Origin: [Eubacterium] yurii subsp. margaretiae ATCC 43715
GTDB taxonomy: Bacteria > Bacillota > Clostridia > Peptostreptococcales > Filifactoraceae
Direction: 5' to 3'
NCBI GenBank assembly: GCA_000146855.1
Contig: GL405246.1
Span: forward strand, 327,255 to 388,222
Length of the DNA stretch: 60,968 nt
This document shows positions 48,267-57,953 of this stretch, piece after piece (position 1 is the stretch's first letter; every line of letters begins with the position of its first letter). Under the pieces are notes generated by a model. The model saw only the letters and a list, made by a program, of their open reading frames with translations, did no database searches and was not told where the DNA came from. The translations under genes and the position numbers were made by a program.

Positions 48267-48295
48267 TTGCAGTTCGCAAAGTTTTGTTTTATAAT
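48267..48295 (+). promoter_or_regulatory. Sigma-A promoter of the small basic protein gene
   Basis: TTGCAG, 17-bp spacer, TATAAT, reading toward 48432 with a leader of about 130 nt. Confidence 0.65.
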
Positions 48296-48431
48296 GATGA
48301 CAGTTTTAATTTTACTTTTTAAAGGCATGACTTCCCCATACATAATACAGTCGTGTCAAAAGAATATTTTCAAATTATTTAGATATGTGAAAATATTGTT
48401 TCAAATTTATGAAAGGAATTTGTAGAAACAT

Positions 48432-48659
48432 ATGGGTGCAAAGGTTGATAACGAATTGTTTAACACAGCCAAGGAAAAAAGAACAAAGAAATTAAAGGAT
48501 GAAAATTTCAAAAAGCAGTCAAAATCAAGTAATTTTGACAAGTTTGACAATTTTATTGGCAAGAAGAAGTTTTCCCATAAGGATGAAAAGGTATTTAGGA
48601 AAAATCAAAGAAGATTCGAGTATGACTATGAGGAGGATTTCTACGAACCGGAAAAGTAG
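48432..48659 (+). CDS. Small basic hypothetical protein
   Basis: 75 residues, rich in Lys, Phe, Asp and Asn (KKQSKSSNFDKFDNFIGKK), ending in an acidic-aromatic stretch (YDYEEDFYEPEK). No membrane segment and no recognised family. It has its own promoter (48267-48295) and terminator (48675-48716), which supports a real gene. It might bind nucleic acid or ribosomes, by composition only. Confidence 0.6.
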   Translation: MGAKVDNELFNTAKEKRTKKLKDENFKKQSKSSNFDKFDNFIGKKKFSHKDEKVFRKNQRRFEYDYEEDFYEPEK

Positions 48660-48674
48660 TTATTGAAAAGATAT

Positions 48675-48716
48675 AGGGCTTGTAAAAATGAAATTTAGTT
48701 TTTACAAGCCCTTTTT
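48675..48716 (+). terminator. Terminator of the small basic protein gene
   Basis: AGGGCTTGTAAAAA pairs perfectly with TTTTTACAAGCCCT, then TTTTG. Confidence 0.9.
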
Positions 48717-48946
48717 GCTGCTTATTTTAATATCAAACTTATGTTGTTTTATTTTTACTCAAAGTTTAAGTCATACTAACTATTATTAATCTTTATTAGT
48801 ATTAAACTACTGTTTGTTTAATCTCATGGATAAGTCATTTAGTATTGAATTGAAAAAAGACGGATTTCTAACTAATTTGATAAATAATTCAAATACGCAT
48901 TATACTAAATTTTATTAAGTCTTAGCTTATTTAAATAGTTTCATCA

Positions 48947-50167
48947 TTAAACATTGCAGTTTACAAATTCAGCATTTCCATTTTTAAAATTTTTATAGCT
49001 ATTGTTTGAGAAGTTGCAATTTTCAAATATGACATTGCTTGAATCTTGTGATGATATGAAGGAGAACATCCCATCAGATTTATTTCCTGATATCTTGCTA
49101 TCAGATATTTTTACATTTTCACAATTATAAATTGAAAACATTGAATAATCCGATGAATCTCTTAATATACAAGATTTAAGATTTATATTTTTACTGTTGG
49201 AAAAATTTACTAAGCCATAGGTACAATCGTAAATTTCAGTGTTTAGTGCAGTTACATTTGATGCTTTATCGCAAATTATTCCATAAGTTCCGCATCCATA
49301 AAGCTTGCAGTTTTCAATAGTCACATCTGAAGTATTATCAAGGCGTATTACTCCACCTACACAGTATCCCTTTTCTGTGGTATGTCCTGCTGTAATCCCT
49401 TTGATTGTGATATTCTTGCAGTTTTCAAAAGGTAGTACATTGGAATATCTCGGTTCTATCAAAATTGTTGCAGATACTCCGTTCTTAGGCTCTATTATCA
49501 GATTGTTGACATTTGTTATAACATATTCCACTCCATCATATTCATGTGTCATTTTTATAGATGGGTTTACAACGTTTAAAACTTCTGTGAGATTGTAAGT
49601 TTTTCCGGTCAAGACTATCCTTGTATTGCTCTTGATATTTTCCAAAAATTCCTTTGCATTTGCCACTTCCACTGTCTTATATTTTGCATTTGGCTCAGAA
49701 GGTGTTTTTGAATTTGACGCAGACGCCTTGCTAATTGTTATTGAAGACTCTTTTGCATCCCATTTCACATCGCAGTCCAAAGACTCGCCTATTACTCTTA
49801 GCGGTACGAGGGTAATACCGTTTTTATTCATAGTACCGGGATTTAGATCTGTCCTTTTTCCATTTGTAGTATAAGAATTTTTTTCTATTAATATAGTTTT
49901 TTTAGTTGAGTTTTCAACTATTCTAACCGTCGCAGTCTTGGCATCCCAAGTAACGGTACATCCCATATTTTCAGATATGTCTCTAAGGGGAACGTAAGTG
50001 GTACCTTTTAAGATGACAGGATCTGTCTTAGTATTGATTTTATTACCGTTGATATAGATTACAGGTGTTTTTGCAGCAAAAACATGATAATTGGACGCAA
50101 GGGACAGTGCCATAATTAGTAAGGAACAAATAGCAAGTTTTAAAATAAAATTCTTTTTACCTTTCAT
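48947..50167 (-). CDS. Secreted stalk-domain and beta-helix protein
   Basis: 406 residues. Signal peptide (about 1-32) followed by a copper-amine-oxidase-N-like stalk domain with two half repeats (GTTYVPLRDISENMGCTVTWD; GITLVPLRVIGESLDCDVKWD). A Ser-rich linker leads to a right-handed parallel beta-helix (about 180-406) with repeated coils (ITIKGITAG, VTIENCKLYGCGTYGI, VKISDSKISGNKSDG). Such helices often bind or cleave polysaccharide, but no catalytic residues can be named. The start follows ACGGAGGTAAAA. Confidence 0.8.
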   Translation of the reverse strand: MKGKKNFILKLAICSLLIMALSLASNYHVFAAKTPVIYINGNKINTKTDPVILKGTTYVPLRDISENMGCTVTWDAKTATVRIVENSTKKTILIEKNSYTTNGKRTDLNPGTMNKNGITLVPLRVIGESLDCDVKWDAKESSITISKASASNSKTPSEPNAKYKTVEVANAKEFLENIKSNTRIVLTGKTYNLTEVLNVVNPSIKMTHEYDGVEYVITNVNNLIIEPKNGVSATILIEPRYSNVLPFENCKNITIKGITAGHTTEKGYCVGGVIRLDNTSDVTIENCKLYGCGTYGIICDKASNVTALNTEIYDCTYGLVNFSNSKNINLKSCILRDSSDYSMFSIYNCENVKISDSKISGNKSDGMFSFISSQDSSNVIFENCNFSNNSYKNFKNGNAEFVNCNV

Positions 50168-50520
50168 TTTTACCTCCGTTTTCATAAAATTCATCCAAGT
50201 TATAAGCTAAATACTTATAGCAGAATTGTACAAAATTTTATCATATTTTTCAATATTTTTATTAAAAAAACGTAAATCTTTTATAAACAAAGGTGTAAAA
50301 AATGTAATATTAAAAATCTTGAAAATTTTATCAGTAGATGGTAGTATATCCAAAAGTTAGCAATTAATTATATATAAGCAATTTAAAGAAACTATTGTTC
50401 AAAAATGATATATCATTCTTATTTATATGGAGCAGGCAAACAATCCACAAAGTTTGTAACAGATAACTTTAAAATTATTTACCCAATATCTATTAGACTG
50501 GTATATAAAGATAGGAAAAC
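50168..50520. other. AT-rich intergenic region
   Basis: I see no gene, clear promoter or repeat in these 353 bases. Confidence 0.4.
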
Positions 50521-50805
50521 ATGGAGAATATGACAGATATAGTAAATAAAAAAATTAAGAATTTTAAGGCTCTTGAGTTTATAAAAAGTGATATTGCAAA
50601 GTCTGTTATTATAATGGGTGTTGCCACTTTGGTCAGCGGAGTCGCATTTTTTACATCTGCGCTTTTGATAGTAGGTTTGTCTGCACCGTTCGTTGTACTA
50701 TTTACTACAGTTGTACTTCCTGCAGTATTGTCAAACGTGGTAATAGGTACCTTTGTATGCAAGGCGATACTTGTTGCTACAAAAAACAAGATAACTGCCG
50801 TATAA
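50521..50805 (+). CDS. Small two-helix membrane protein
   Basis: 94 residues. A charged N-terminus (about 1-25, DIVNKKIKNFKALEFIKS) precedes two hydrophobic helices (about 30-50 and 55-85). The ATG follows AGATAGGAAAAC, a modest site. No family recognised. A 13-bp stem-loop follows. Confidence 0.55.
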   Translation: MENMTDIVNKKIKNFKALEFIKSDIAKSVIIMGVATLVSGVAFFTSALLIVGLSAPFVVLFTTVVLPAVLSNVVIGTFVCKAILVATKNKITAV

Positions 50806-50822
50806 TAAATTAAAATATAAAA

Positions 50823-50876
50823 CACATTCAAAAATTATGACAAGTTCTGATTTTAAGACCATTATTTTTGAATGTG
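50823..50876 (+). terminator. Stem-loop after the small membrane protein gene
   Basis: CACATTCAAAAAT pairs perfectly with ATTTTTGAATGTG across 28 nt. No T tract beyond the stem. Confidence 0.55.
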
Positions 50877-51096
50877 AATCCTACATATCTATATTTTAAA
50901 TCAATTTCAACTAACAAGGGTTTAGTTATGATAAAATATCTTTTTAGTACAAATTCTTTTATTTTTTTTAAAAAAGTGATATAATGTTTTCATAGTAATG
51001 GAGTTTTTAAATTTTAAAATACATTTTTTTGTTAGGAGGGATTAATACAATATTTTTTTATTTAAGATGTATTGTGATAAGGATGAGGTTAAAAGA

Positions 51097-51561
51097 ATGG
51101 AATTGAAATATAAGAAGACAATTTTGTTTTTTATCATTATCATTTTATTTTTCGCTTCTATATATTTTTACAAGCTTGAAAGGTCTTGGGTATTTAAGCT
51201 GAAATATTATTACGGCTTTAAGGAGATTTCCAAAATATCCACAATAGGCTCGTTTGGTGACGGCTATATAATAAATAAGTTTTCTTTTAATGAGGAGAGC
51301 TTTTCGAGATTAAAGCAAGACTTGGATATGAAGAGTATGGACAGTGATGATTCATTTCTGTATAAACTCTTGGACAGTAAACTTTCCCTTGATTATGACA
51401 CAGAGCATGTCGGCAGTGAAATTAAAAAAATATCTAATGGATTGTATGTATTTAATAATACTACTCCTAATTATTCAGTAGGGGATCATATCAGAAATTT
51501 TGAAATCTTCGTATTTGATTTAGATAAGAAGATGCTTATATACATTATTTTTAATTCATAG
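51097..51561 (+). CDS. Membrane-anchored hypothetical protein
   Basis: 154 residues. One N-terminal membrane segment (about 7-25, TILFFIIIILFFASIYFY) and an extracytoplasmic domain of about 125 residues with no recognised family. I chose the ATG at 51097, preceded by GGATGAGG; an in-frame ATG at 51067 is possible, but the AGGAGGG at 51034 is too far from it. Confidence 0.6.
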   Translation: MELKYKKTILFFIIIILFFASIYFYKLERSWVFKLKYYYGFKEISKISTIGSFGDGYIINKFSFNEESFSRLKQDLDMKSMDSDDSFLYKLLDSKLSLDYDTEHVGSEIKKISNGLYVFNNTTPNYSVGDHIRNFEIFVFDLDKKMLIYIIFNS

Positions 51562-51575
51562 TTTTATCAAAGTAC

Positions 51576-51605
51576 AAAGGTGAGGGATAATTCCGCTCAC
51601 CTTTT
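51576..51605. terminator. Bidirectional terminator
   Basis: AAAGGTGAG pairs with CTCACCTTT, with T runs on both sides, between convergent genes. Confidence 0.85.
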
Positions 51606-51631
51606 ATAGCGTTATAGAGATATTTACTTAT

Positions 51632-52915
51632 TTACAGATTTATTTTAACTTCATTTTTGATTATATCGTCGTAGCTTTGGCGTCTTATTATCTCAAATAC
51701 GTCATTGTCCTTTATCATCACTACCGCCGGTATCCTCGTCTTGTTGTAGTTGTTTGCCATTGCATATCCATAGGCACCTGTAGTAAATATTGCTATTATG
51801 TCGTCTTTTTCAACTTTTGGAAGTGAAATGTCTTTTATCAGTATATCTCCTGATTCGCAACATTTACCGCATATAGTAACACTTTCTTCCTTTACCTTAT
51901 CAGCCTTATTTACTATCATTGCAGAGTATTTTGCGTCATATAATGTAGGTCTTATATTATCTGTCATACCGCCGTCTACGGATACATATTTTCTCACATC
52001 TTTGATGTCTTTTATCTGTCCTACCTTATATAGCTGGAATCCGCTTTCGCCTATCAGACTTCTACCCGGCTCGATTACTACTGCAGGTCTTTTTTTACCC
52101 TTATAATATTGTTCTATTTTTTCCATTAAAGGATCTAAAAAGTATGAATAAGGCATCTTTTTTTCATCAGTATAGACTACGCCAAAGCCTCCGCCTAAGT
52201 TTATCTCCTTAAGCTCAAAGTCAAATTTTTCCCTTATCTTTTCAGCCAACTCCAATACCACATCTGTTGCCAGTATATGTGAGCTATTGTCAAAAAGCTG
52301 TGAACCTACGTGGAAATGAAGTCCTAAGAAATTGATGTACTCACTTTTTAGAGCCCTTTGCACAAGTGGGAAAAATACATCCTCATCTGTTGGTATACCG
52401 AATTTTGAGTCAATTTTTCCTGTAGATATTTTTTCATTAGTATGTGAGTCCACTCCCGGATTTATTCTAAAAAGTACATTGACCTTCTTATCTTTTGCCT
52501 TACAAATCTCTTCAATAATATCAATTTCAAAAAGCCCGTCTATTATTATCCTGCCTACTCCGTAGTCTATAGCCATTTCCAATTCTTCTGTAGACTTGTT
52601 GTTGCCGTTAAACTCTATATGCTCTGCAGGAAAATTTGCTTTGATTGCGGTGTACAGCTCACCACCTGATACCACGTCAAGACAGAGGGAGTGTTTTTTT
52701 AATATTTGACACATTGCAATGCAGTTAAAAGCCTTTGACGCATAGGCAATTCTCACATTTTCATACTTTTGCTTAAAATCCTTTTTCAATGAATTCATCT
52801 CAGCTACGATAGAGTCGTATGAATATACGTAAAGCGGGGTGCCAAATTTTTTCGCAACATCTTCTACTTTGACATCGTCTATATATAGTGATGAATTTTT
52901 TATTTCTTTTTTCAT
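51632..52915 (-). CDS. lysA: Diaminopimelate decarboxylase
   Basis: 427 residues, a fold type III PLP enzyme making lysine from meso-diaminopimelate. The PLP lysine is K61 in IAYASKAFNC. FHVGSQ, INLGGGFG (PLP phosphate), EPGRSLIGESG and CGKCCESGDIL are present. The start was set at MKKEIKNSS after TTAAGGAAAAA; the frame is open upstream to 52984. It stands alone, with no lysine riboswitch seen upstream. Confidence 0.95.
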   Translation of the reverse strand: MKKEIKNSSLYIDDVKVEDVAKKFGTPLYVYSYDSIVAEMNSLKKDFKQKYENVRIAYASKAFNCIAMCQILKKHSLCLDVVSGGELYTAIKANFPAEHIEFNGNNKSTEELEMAIDYGVGRIIIDGLFEIDIIEEICKAKDKKVNVLFRINPGVDSHTNEKISTGKIDSKFGIPTDEDVFFPLVQRALKSEYINFLGLHFHVGSQLFDNSSHILATDVVLELAEKIREKFDFELKEINLGGGFGVVYTDEKKMPYSYFLDPLMEKIEQYYKGKKRPAVVIEPGRSLIGESGFQLYKVGQIKDIKDVRKYVSVDGGMTDNIRPTLYDAKYSAMIVNKADKVKEESVTICGKCCESGDILIKDISLPKVEKDDIIAIFTTGAYGYAMANNYNKTRIPAVVMIKDNDVFEIIRRQSYDDIIKNEVKINL

Positions 52916-53256
52916 TATTTTTTCCTTAAATTTTAAACTATGTTTACATATGAAATTAAACTTTAAAAATATAGATTTACTCAATTTTTAATCAATGGTA
53001 ACATAAAATAGTGACTTTATCAATAGAAATAATGAATACTGTTTTTAAAAAAAGGTATAATATAAAAAAGTTGATTGCTTTAAAGGAGCTTTATTATTAG
53101 TTTTTCTTATATCTAACAGTTAATAAAGATAAAGCAGTTGTTGTTGTGAAATATTATAATATGTTTAGGTATGACTTAGTTATATCATTTTATTTATATA
53201 ATGATTGCTGTTGTCTTAAATATAGGACTTTAAAATTCAGAAAGGAGGTTTTAGTA
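52916..53256. other. Divergent intergenic region (lysA / secreted protein)
   Basis: AT-rich. A rightward TATAAT stands at 53056-53061 but its -35 is weak. Nothing else recognised. Confidence 0.35.
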
Positions 53257-54015
53257 ATGAAAAATGAAAATTTAAGAAGAATTATAGCTATAACGTTTTT
53301 TTCTTTATTTGTTTTTGTATTCAGCTCAGTCCCAATATCTCATGGAGACAACGGCATATCTGAAGAACTTACTCGTGATAAAAGGTATATTTATCCTATA
53401 ACTTACGATTCACCTGAATGGCAAGAATTTGATGGTGTTAATGAGAAACTTCAGGCTTGTAGAATACCGGAAGAGTTATTAAAAGAAATGTCAGTTGAGC
53501 AGTTGGTAGATGCTGTTATCGACTTTCCTTTATTAGTCAATGTAGTTCTTTATAATTCACCTGAAGAAGGATTGGAGGCATTGAGTCAACAATCGGATGC
53601 ATATAGAGAATTACTGTCTCGTGAGGGGGGAAAGGAGGCTTTTATGGAAAAAGTAAAAACTTTCGCATACTTGGAACCTTCTGAAGACAAATCGGATCTA
53701 CTATTTCTTCAAATCCTCTTGGATGAAAATGACATAAGAAATAGTAATACTATGAATAAAGTGTCTTATGTCAAAACTCCTAAGGGAACAAAGTTTGAAG
53801 TGACAGAACCTAAGGACATTTTTAAATTAGCAAAAGAAGATATAGATAGAAAAATTAGGGAAAAATTTCTTAAAAATATAAATAAACCTATGTATTATGA
53901 CTGTGGCGATTATTCTGCTATGGTAGATATTGCAGGTCCTGTAAAAAGAGAGGAGTATATTAGAGTGATATCTAAGTGGCGTCGATTTCCTTTATTGCTA
54001 TATATTTACAAATAA
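53257..54015 (+). CDS. Secreted or membrane-anchored hypothetical protein
   Basis: 252 residues. Signal peptide or anchor (about 8-29, IIAITFFSLFVFVFSSVPIS). The mature part begins acidic, with the segment RIPEELLKEMSVEQLVDAVIDFPLL resembling uncharacterised clostridial exported proteins. The C-terminus (CGDYSAMVDIAGPVKREEYI) is not assigned. The ATG follows AAAGGAGGTTTTAGT, an excellent site; the upstream frame from 53146 lacks one. Confidence 0.7.
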   Translation: MKNENLRRIIAITFFSLFVFVFSSVPISHGDNGISEELTRDKRYIYPITYDSPEWQEFDGVNEKLQACRIPEELLKEMSVEQLVDAVIDFPLLVNVVLYNSPEEGLEALSQQSDAYRELLSREGGKEAFMEKVKTFAYLEPSEDKSDLLFLQILLDENDIRNSNTMNKVSYVKTPKGTKFEVTEPKDIFKLAKEDIDRKIREKFLKNINKPMYYDCGDYSAMVDIAGPVKREEYIRVISKWRRFPLLLYIYK

Positions 54016-54038
54016 TAATATCTGTTTTACTAATTGAA

Positions 54039-54060
54039 GCTACCGACTTAGCCGGTAGTT
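54039..54060 (+). terminator. Terminator after the secreted protein gene
   Basis: CTACCG pairs with CGGTAG around a short loop, followed by a T-rich stretch. Confidence 0.65.
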
Positions 54061-54101
54061 TGCTATTTTGTGTCAAAAATATCTACTTTTAATTTATACT
54101 G

Positions 54102-54220
54102 TTACTAATCAGCGTTTATAATGTCATATTTTTGAATTTATTGAAATATTATTTTTTTAGTTTTCAATAACTAATCTTTAAAATATTTTTATGACTGTTT
54201 AATTGCTTTTTATTATGATA
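54102..54220 (-). repeat. MITE-like dispersed repeat, copy D (reverse)
   Basis: 119 bp. On the minus strand it reads AATTAAACAGTC, then TTGAAAACTAAAAAAATAAT and TTCAATAAATTC, ending CGCTGATTAGTAA, matching copies A and C. The remaining AT-rich DNA to 54656 shows nothing recognisable. Confidence 0.7.
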
Positions 54221-54656
54221 CACTTTTAATCAGTAATTATTTTACGTAATATCATATTTGTCTACAGTTTTTGAAGTTAGTTGACAATTTCTAAAGAATT
54301 ATATATTATTCAATTTACTTTTTGTATTAATCTATATGTGATATGGAAAATATAAATATTTTTATATAAAAATTAAATTTCATATAAATTTTTTAAAATT
54401 AAAGATTGTAATTTTTTGTTAAATGTAATAAAATTATTACATGAGAAATTAAGGGGTCTAATTTCAGTAATTAATTTATAGTCAATGATTTTATATTTTA
54501 AGTGTTTTTACATAAATTGTATTCAAGAGATATTTTAATACTAATTATTAATTGATAACGTAATATTTATATAATTTTAGCTTAGCTTATATAGAATCGT
54601 GATTTTTAACTACTTTTTGTTTTGCAGTTATTAACTTGTGGAAGGAAGTGAGAGAC

Positions 54657-55469
54657 ATGAATAAGCTGTGGGCTATGTATTTTTCAGGTACAGGTGGCAC
54701 TGAGAAAGTAACTAAGGCAATAGCAGAAACTATTGGCGGTGAATTAGATATACATAATATAGAAGTTTTGGATTTTACCCCTTTGAAAAATAGAAAAGAA
54801 CTTCCTGTCTTTGATAAGGAAGATATTGTTATCTTGGGCTTGCCTACCATTGCAGGTAGAGTCCCAAATTTGATGCTTGAATACCTCAAGAAAATTCAGG
54901 GAAATGCTGCTATAGGAGTTGCAGTTATGACATTTGGAAACCGCAGTTTTGATGACTCTCTTATGGAGCTTAGTCTTATCATGGATGGTTGTAATTTCAG
55001 GGTAGTAGCAGGCGGAGGCTTTTCGTGTGAGCATTCATTTTCTACTATTCTTGGCAAGGGCAGACCTGATGCGGAAGATATGGAAGAAGTAGTAGAATTT
55101 GGAAGAAAAATCGCTGAAAAAATAAAAAATAATGATTTTTCGAGACCTACTGTCAAGGGAAATAATCCTGTACATCCTTATTTCCAACCTCAAGATAGAA
55201 ATGGAAATCACATAGATATCAGAAAGGTTAAACCTAAAACCAACGATAAGTGTACAGATTGTAAGCTATGTGCTATACTTTGCCCGACAGGAGCCATAGA
55301 TTATAACGACGTGAAAAGTGTGCCCGGTGTCTGTATGAAGTGTTGCGCCTGTGTGAAGAAGTGTCCTGTAAATGCCAAGTATTTTGATGATGAAGGATAT
55401 TTATATCATCAAAGGGAACTTGAAGAGCTGTATGGCGTAAGACGTGCAATAAACGAGTATTTTGTTTAA
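54657..55469 (+). CDS. EFR1-family flavodoxin-ferredoxin protein
   Basis: 270 residues. An N-terminal flavodoxin-like domain (YFSGTGGTEKVTKAIAE is the FMN phosphate loop) is fused to a C-terminal pair of [4Fe-4S] clusters (CTDCKLCAILCP and CMKCCACVKKCP). Such proteins are soluble electron carriers in anaerobes. It is placed just before the Rnf operon, so it may exchange electrons with it (inference). The start follows GGAAGGAAGTG. Confidence 0.88.
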   Translation: MNKLWAMYFSGTGGTEKVTKAIAETIGGELDIHNIEVLDFTPLKNRKELPVFDKEDIVILGLPTIAGRVPNLMLEYLKKIQGNAAIGVAVMTFGNRSFDDSLMELSLIMDGCNFRVVAGGGFSCEHSFSTILGKGRPDAEDMEEVVEFGRKIAEKIKNNDFSRPTVKGNNPVHPYFQPQDRNGNHIDIRKVKPKTNDKCTDCKLCAILCPTGAIDYNDVKSVPGVCMKCCACVKKCPVNAKYFDDEGYLYHQRELEELYGVRRAINEYFV

Positions 55470-55481
55470 GTTAAAGTTGTT

Positions 55482-55505
55482 CAAGCAAAGATATCTCTTT
55501 GCTTG
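55482..55505 (+). terminator. Hairpin between the EFR1 gene and rnfC
   Basis: CAAGCAAAGA pairs perfectly with TCTTTGCTTG around a 4-nt loop. No T tract, so termination may be partial. Confidence 0.6.
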
Positions 55506-55574
55506 GACTTAATATATAAGAGATTGACTGATATTTGGATATATTATTCAATCTTAAGATAAGGAGGAAAAAAC

Positions 55575-56921
55575 TTGCAACTAACAACATTCAAGGGTGG
55601 TATACATCCTAAGCATAACAAGTCTATGACCGAAAAACTTCCCATAGAGTATTTGGATGCTCCTGATAAAGTATACATACCGCTAATCCAAAATATTGGA
55701 GCACCTTGCAAGTCTTTAGTTTCTAAGAATGATTTGGTTAAGGTGGGACAAAAGATAGGAGAGCCTCTCGGTTTTGTATCAGCACCTATACACTCATCGG
55801 TATCCGGTAAGGTAATAGATGTCAAGGAATTATTGGTAAATACCGGAGAAAGAGCAACTTGTGTCATAATTGAAAATGACAAAAATTACACAGTACATGA
55901 GGACATCAAGCCTTACGGTACTATTGAAGAACTAAGCAAGGAGAGATTACTTGAAATAGTAAAAGATATAGGACTTGTGGGTATGGGAGGAGCCACTTTC
56001 CCGACTCACGTCAAACTCAATCCGCCAAAAGACAAGGTAGTAGACGCAGTAATATTAAATGGAGCAGAATGTGAACCTTATCTTACTGCTGACCATAGAT
56101 TGATGCTTGAAGAAACTAAGGATGTGGTGGACGGACTAAGAGCCATACTTAAGATATTGTCTGTAGAAAACGGCTACATAGGTATAGAGGACAATAAGCC
56201 TGACTGTATCGAAGCCGTTACAAAGGAAGCGTCAAAATATCCTAATATAAAGGTAGTAACTCTAAAGACAAAATATCCGCAAGGAGCTGAAAAACAGCTT
56301 ATAAACGTATGTACAGGAAGAGAAGTGCCGTCTGGAGGACTTCCGGCAGATGCCGGAGCTGTCGTAGACAACGTAGCTACAGCCGCTCAGATAGCAAAAT
56401 CTCTAAGGACAGGACTCCCACTTATAGAAAGAATTTGTACAGTTACAGGTGGAGCCATTGCCAATCCTAAGAACGTAATGTTTAAGATAGGTACTCTTTA
56501 TTCTGACATAATAAATATGACAGGTGGATTCAAGGAAGAGCCTAAAAAGATAATAAGCGGCGGTCCGATGATGGGTGTCGCACTTGCAAGTGTTGATGTA
56601 CCTGCTAACAAAGGAACATCAGGTATACTTTGTTTCACTGAAAAAGAAGCTCATATCGACGATATGCAAAACTGTATCAGATGTGCAAAATGTGTCGGTG
56701 TATGTCCGGCTTTCTTGGAGCCTGTTTATATAAGCGCATACTCATTGAAAGATGACTTTGAAAAGGCGGAAGAATACAGAGCACTTGACTGTATAGAATG
56801 TGGTTCATGCTCATTTATCTGTCCTTCAAAACGTCCTCTACTCCAATCTATAAGGGTGGCAAAAAGAGAGATATTGGCAAACAGAAGAAAGGCTGCAGAA
56901 AAAGCTGCAGCAAATAAATAG
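55575..56921 (+). CDS. rnfC: Rnf complex subunit RnfC
   Basis: 448 residues. It starts with TTG after AAGGAGG. The peripheral NADH-oxidising subunit: barrel domain (VSKNDLVKVGQKIGEPLG), flavin/NADH motif VGMGGATFPTHVKL, ILNGAECEPYLTADHR, SLBB domain and two ferredoxin clusters (CIRCAKCVGVCP and CIECGSCSFICP). The complex couples ferredoxin oxidation by NAD+ to cation pumping. First gene of the operon. Confidence 0.97.
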   Translation: MQLTTFKGGIHPKHNKSMTEKLPIEYLDAPDKVYIPLIQNIGAPCKSLVSKNDLVKVGQKIGEPLGFVSAPIHSSVSGKVIDVKELLVNTGERATCVIIENDKNYTVHEDIKPYGTIEELSKERLLEIVKDIGLVGMGGATFPTHVKLNPPKDKVVDAVILNGAECEPYLTADHRLMLEETKDVVDGLRAILKILSVENGYIGIEDNKPDCIEAVTKEASKYPNIKVVTLKTKYPQGAEKQLINVCTGREVPSGGLPADAGAVVDNVATAAQIAKSLRTGLPLIERICTVTGGAIANPKNVMFKIGTLYSDIINMTGGFKEEPKKIISGGPMMGVALASVDVPANKGTSGILCFTEKEAHIDDMQNCIRCAKCVGVCPAFLEPVYISAYSLKDDFEKAEEYRALDCIECGSCSFICPSKRPLLQSIRVAKREILANRRKAAEKAAANK

Positions 56922-57005
56922 ATTTGAAGTAAATGAATTTGAGATTATTCAAGCTTAAGAAATCATAGAAAATAAAATGAAATTAATGTATAACGGAGGG
57001 AAATA

Positions 57006-57953
57006 ATGGAAAATAAAAATCGTCTTACGATCTCCTCTTCTCCACATATAAGAAGCAATGAAACCGTACAATCGGTAATGAGAGATGTCATTATTGCTTT
57101 AATACCTGCTGCAATAGGAAGTATATACTTTTTTAAGGTAGGAGCGGTTATAAATATCATTGCAGGTGTGGTAGGAGCTGAATACTGTATGCAGAAATTT
57201 ATGAAAAAGCCTATTACTATCAAGGATTTATCGGCTGTAGTTACAGGACTTTTGCTCGCTTTTAACGTTCCTGCGTCAGCACCTTGGTGGATGACATTTT
57301 TCGGAGCTGTCTTTGCCATAGTGATTGCAAAGCAACTTTTCGGAGGACTCGGTCATAACTTTATAAATCCGGCACTCGTTGCAAGAGCTTTCTTGCTTTC
57401 TTCATATCCGGTGTTGATGACTAAATGGACATCACCAATAGACGGTATGGCTACAGCAACACCTCTTGCGTATATCAAAAATGCGGCATCTGAAGGAGTT
57501 CAAAGGGCAAATGTAATAGATATGTTCCTGGGAAATATACCCGGAACACTTGGAGAAACAAGCGCACTCCTACTTATGATAGGTGGAGCTTATCTACTGT
57601 ACAAGGGAGTTATAACTTATGTAATACCTGTAACTTACGTTGTTACAGTGGCAATATTAACTTACGCATTTTCCGGATTTGATTCTTCAATGATACTTTA
57701 CAACGTCTTTGGTGGAGGCTTGATGCTTGGAGCCATATTCATGGCTACAGACTATGCTACATCACCTATGACAGCTAAGGGACAGGTAATATATGCAATA
57801 GGATGCGGATTACTTACATCTGTTATCAGATACTTCGGCGGATATCCTGAAGGTGTATCATATTCGATACTTCTTATGAACGTAGCTACTCCTTTGATTG
57901 AAAAATTGGTAAGACCAAGAGTATTTGGGGAGGTCAAGAAAAATGAAAAATAA
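57006..57953 (+). CDS. rnfD: Rnf complex subunit RnfD
   Basis: 315 residues, with multiple membrane helices. The covalent-FMN threonine lies in GMATATPLAY. NPALVARAFLLSSYP and YATSPMTAKGQ are conserved. The start follows ACGGAGGGAAATA. It overlaps rnfG by 11 bp. Confidence 0.97.
   Translation: MENKNRLTISSSPHIRSNETVQSVMRDVIIALIPAAIGSIYFFKVGAVINIIAGVVGAEYCMQKFMKKPITIKDLSAVVTGLLLAFNVPASAPWWMTFFGAVFAIVIAKQLFGGLGHNFINPALVARAFLLSSYPVLMTKWTSPIDGMATATPLAYIKNAASEGVQRANVIDMFLGNIPGTLGETSALLLMIGGAYLLYKGVITYVIPVTYVVTVAILTYAFSGFDSSMILYNVFGGGLMLGAIFMATDYATSPMTAKGQVIYAIGCGLLTSVIRYFGGYPEGVSYSILLMNVATPLIEKLVRPRVFGEVKKNEK

Noticed and set aside
48071..48431. T-box leader upstream of the hydroxyacid dehydrogenase
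   Set aside because: No T-box consensus or terminator/antiterminator pair is visible. The stem at 48229-48263 lies upstream of the promoter.
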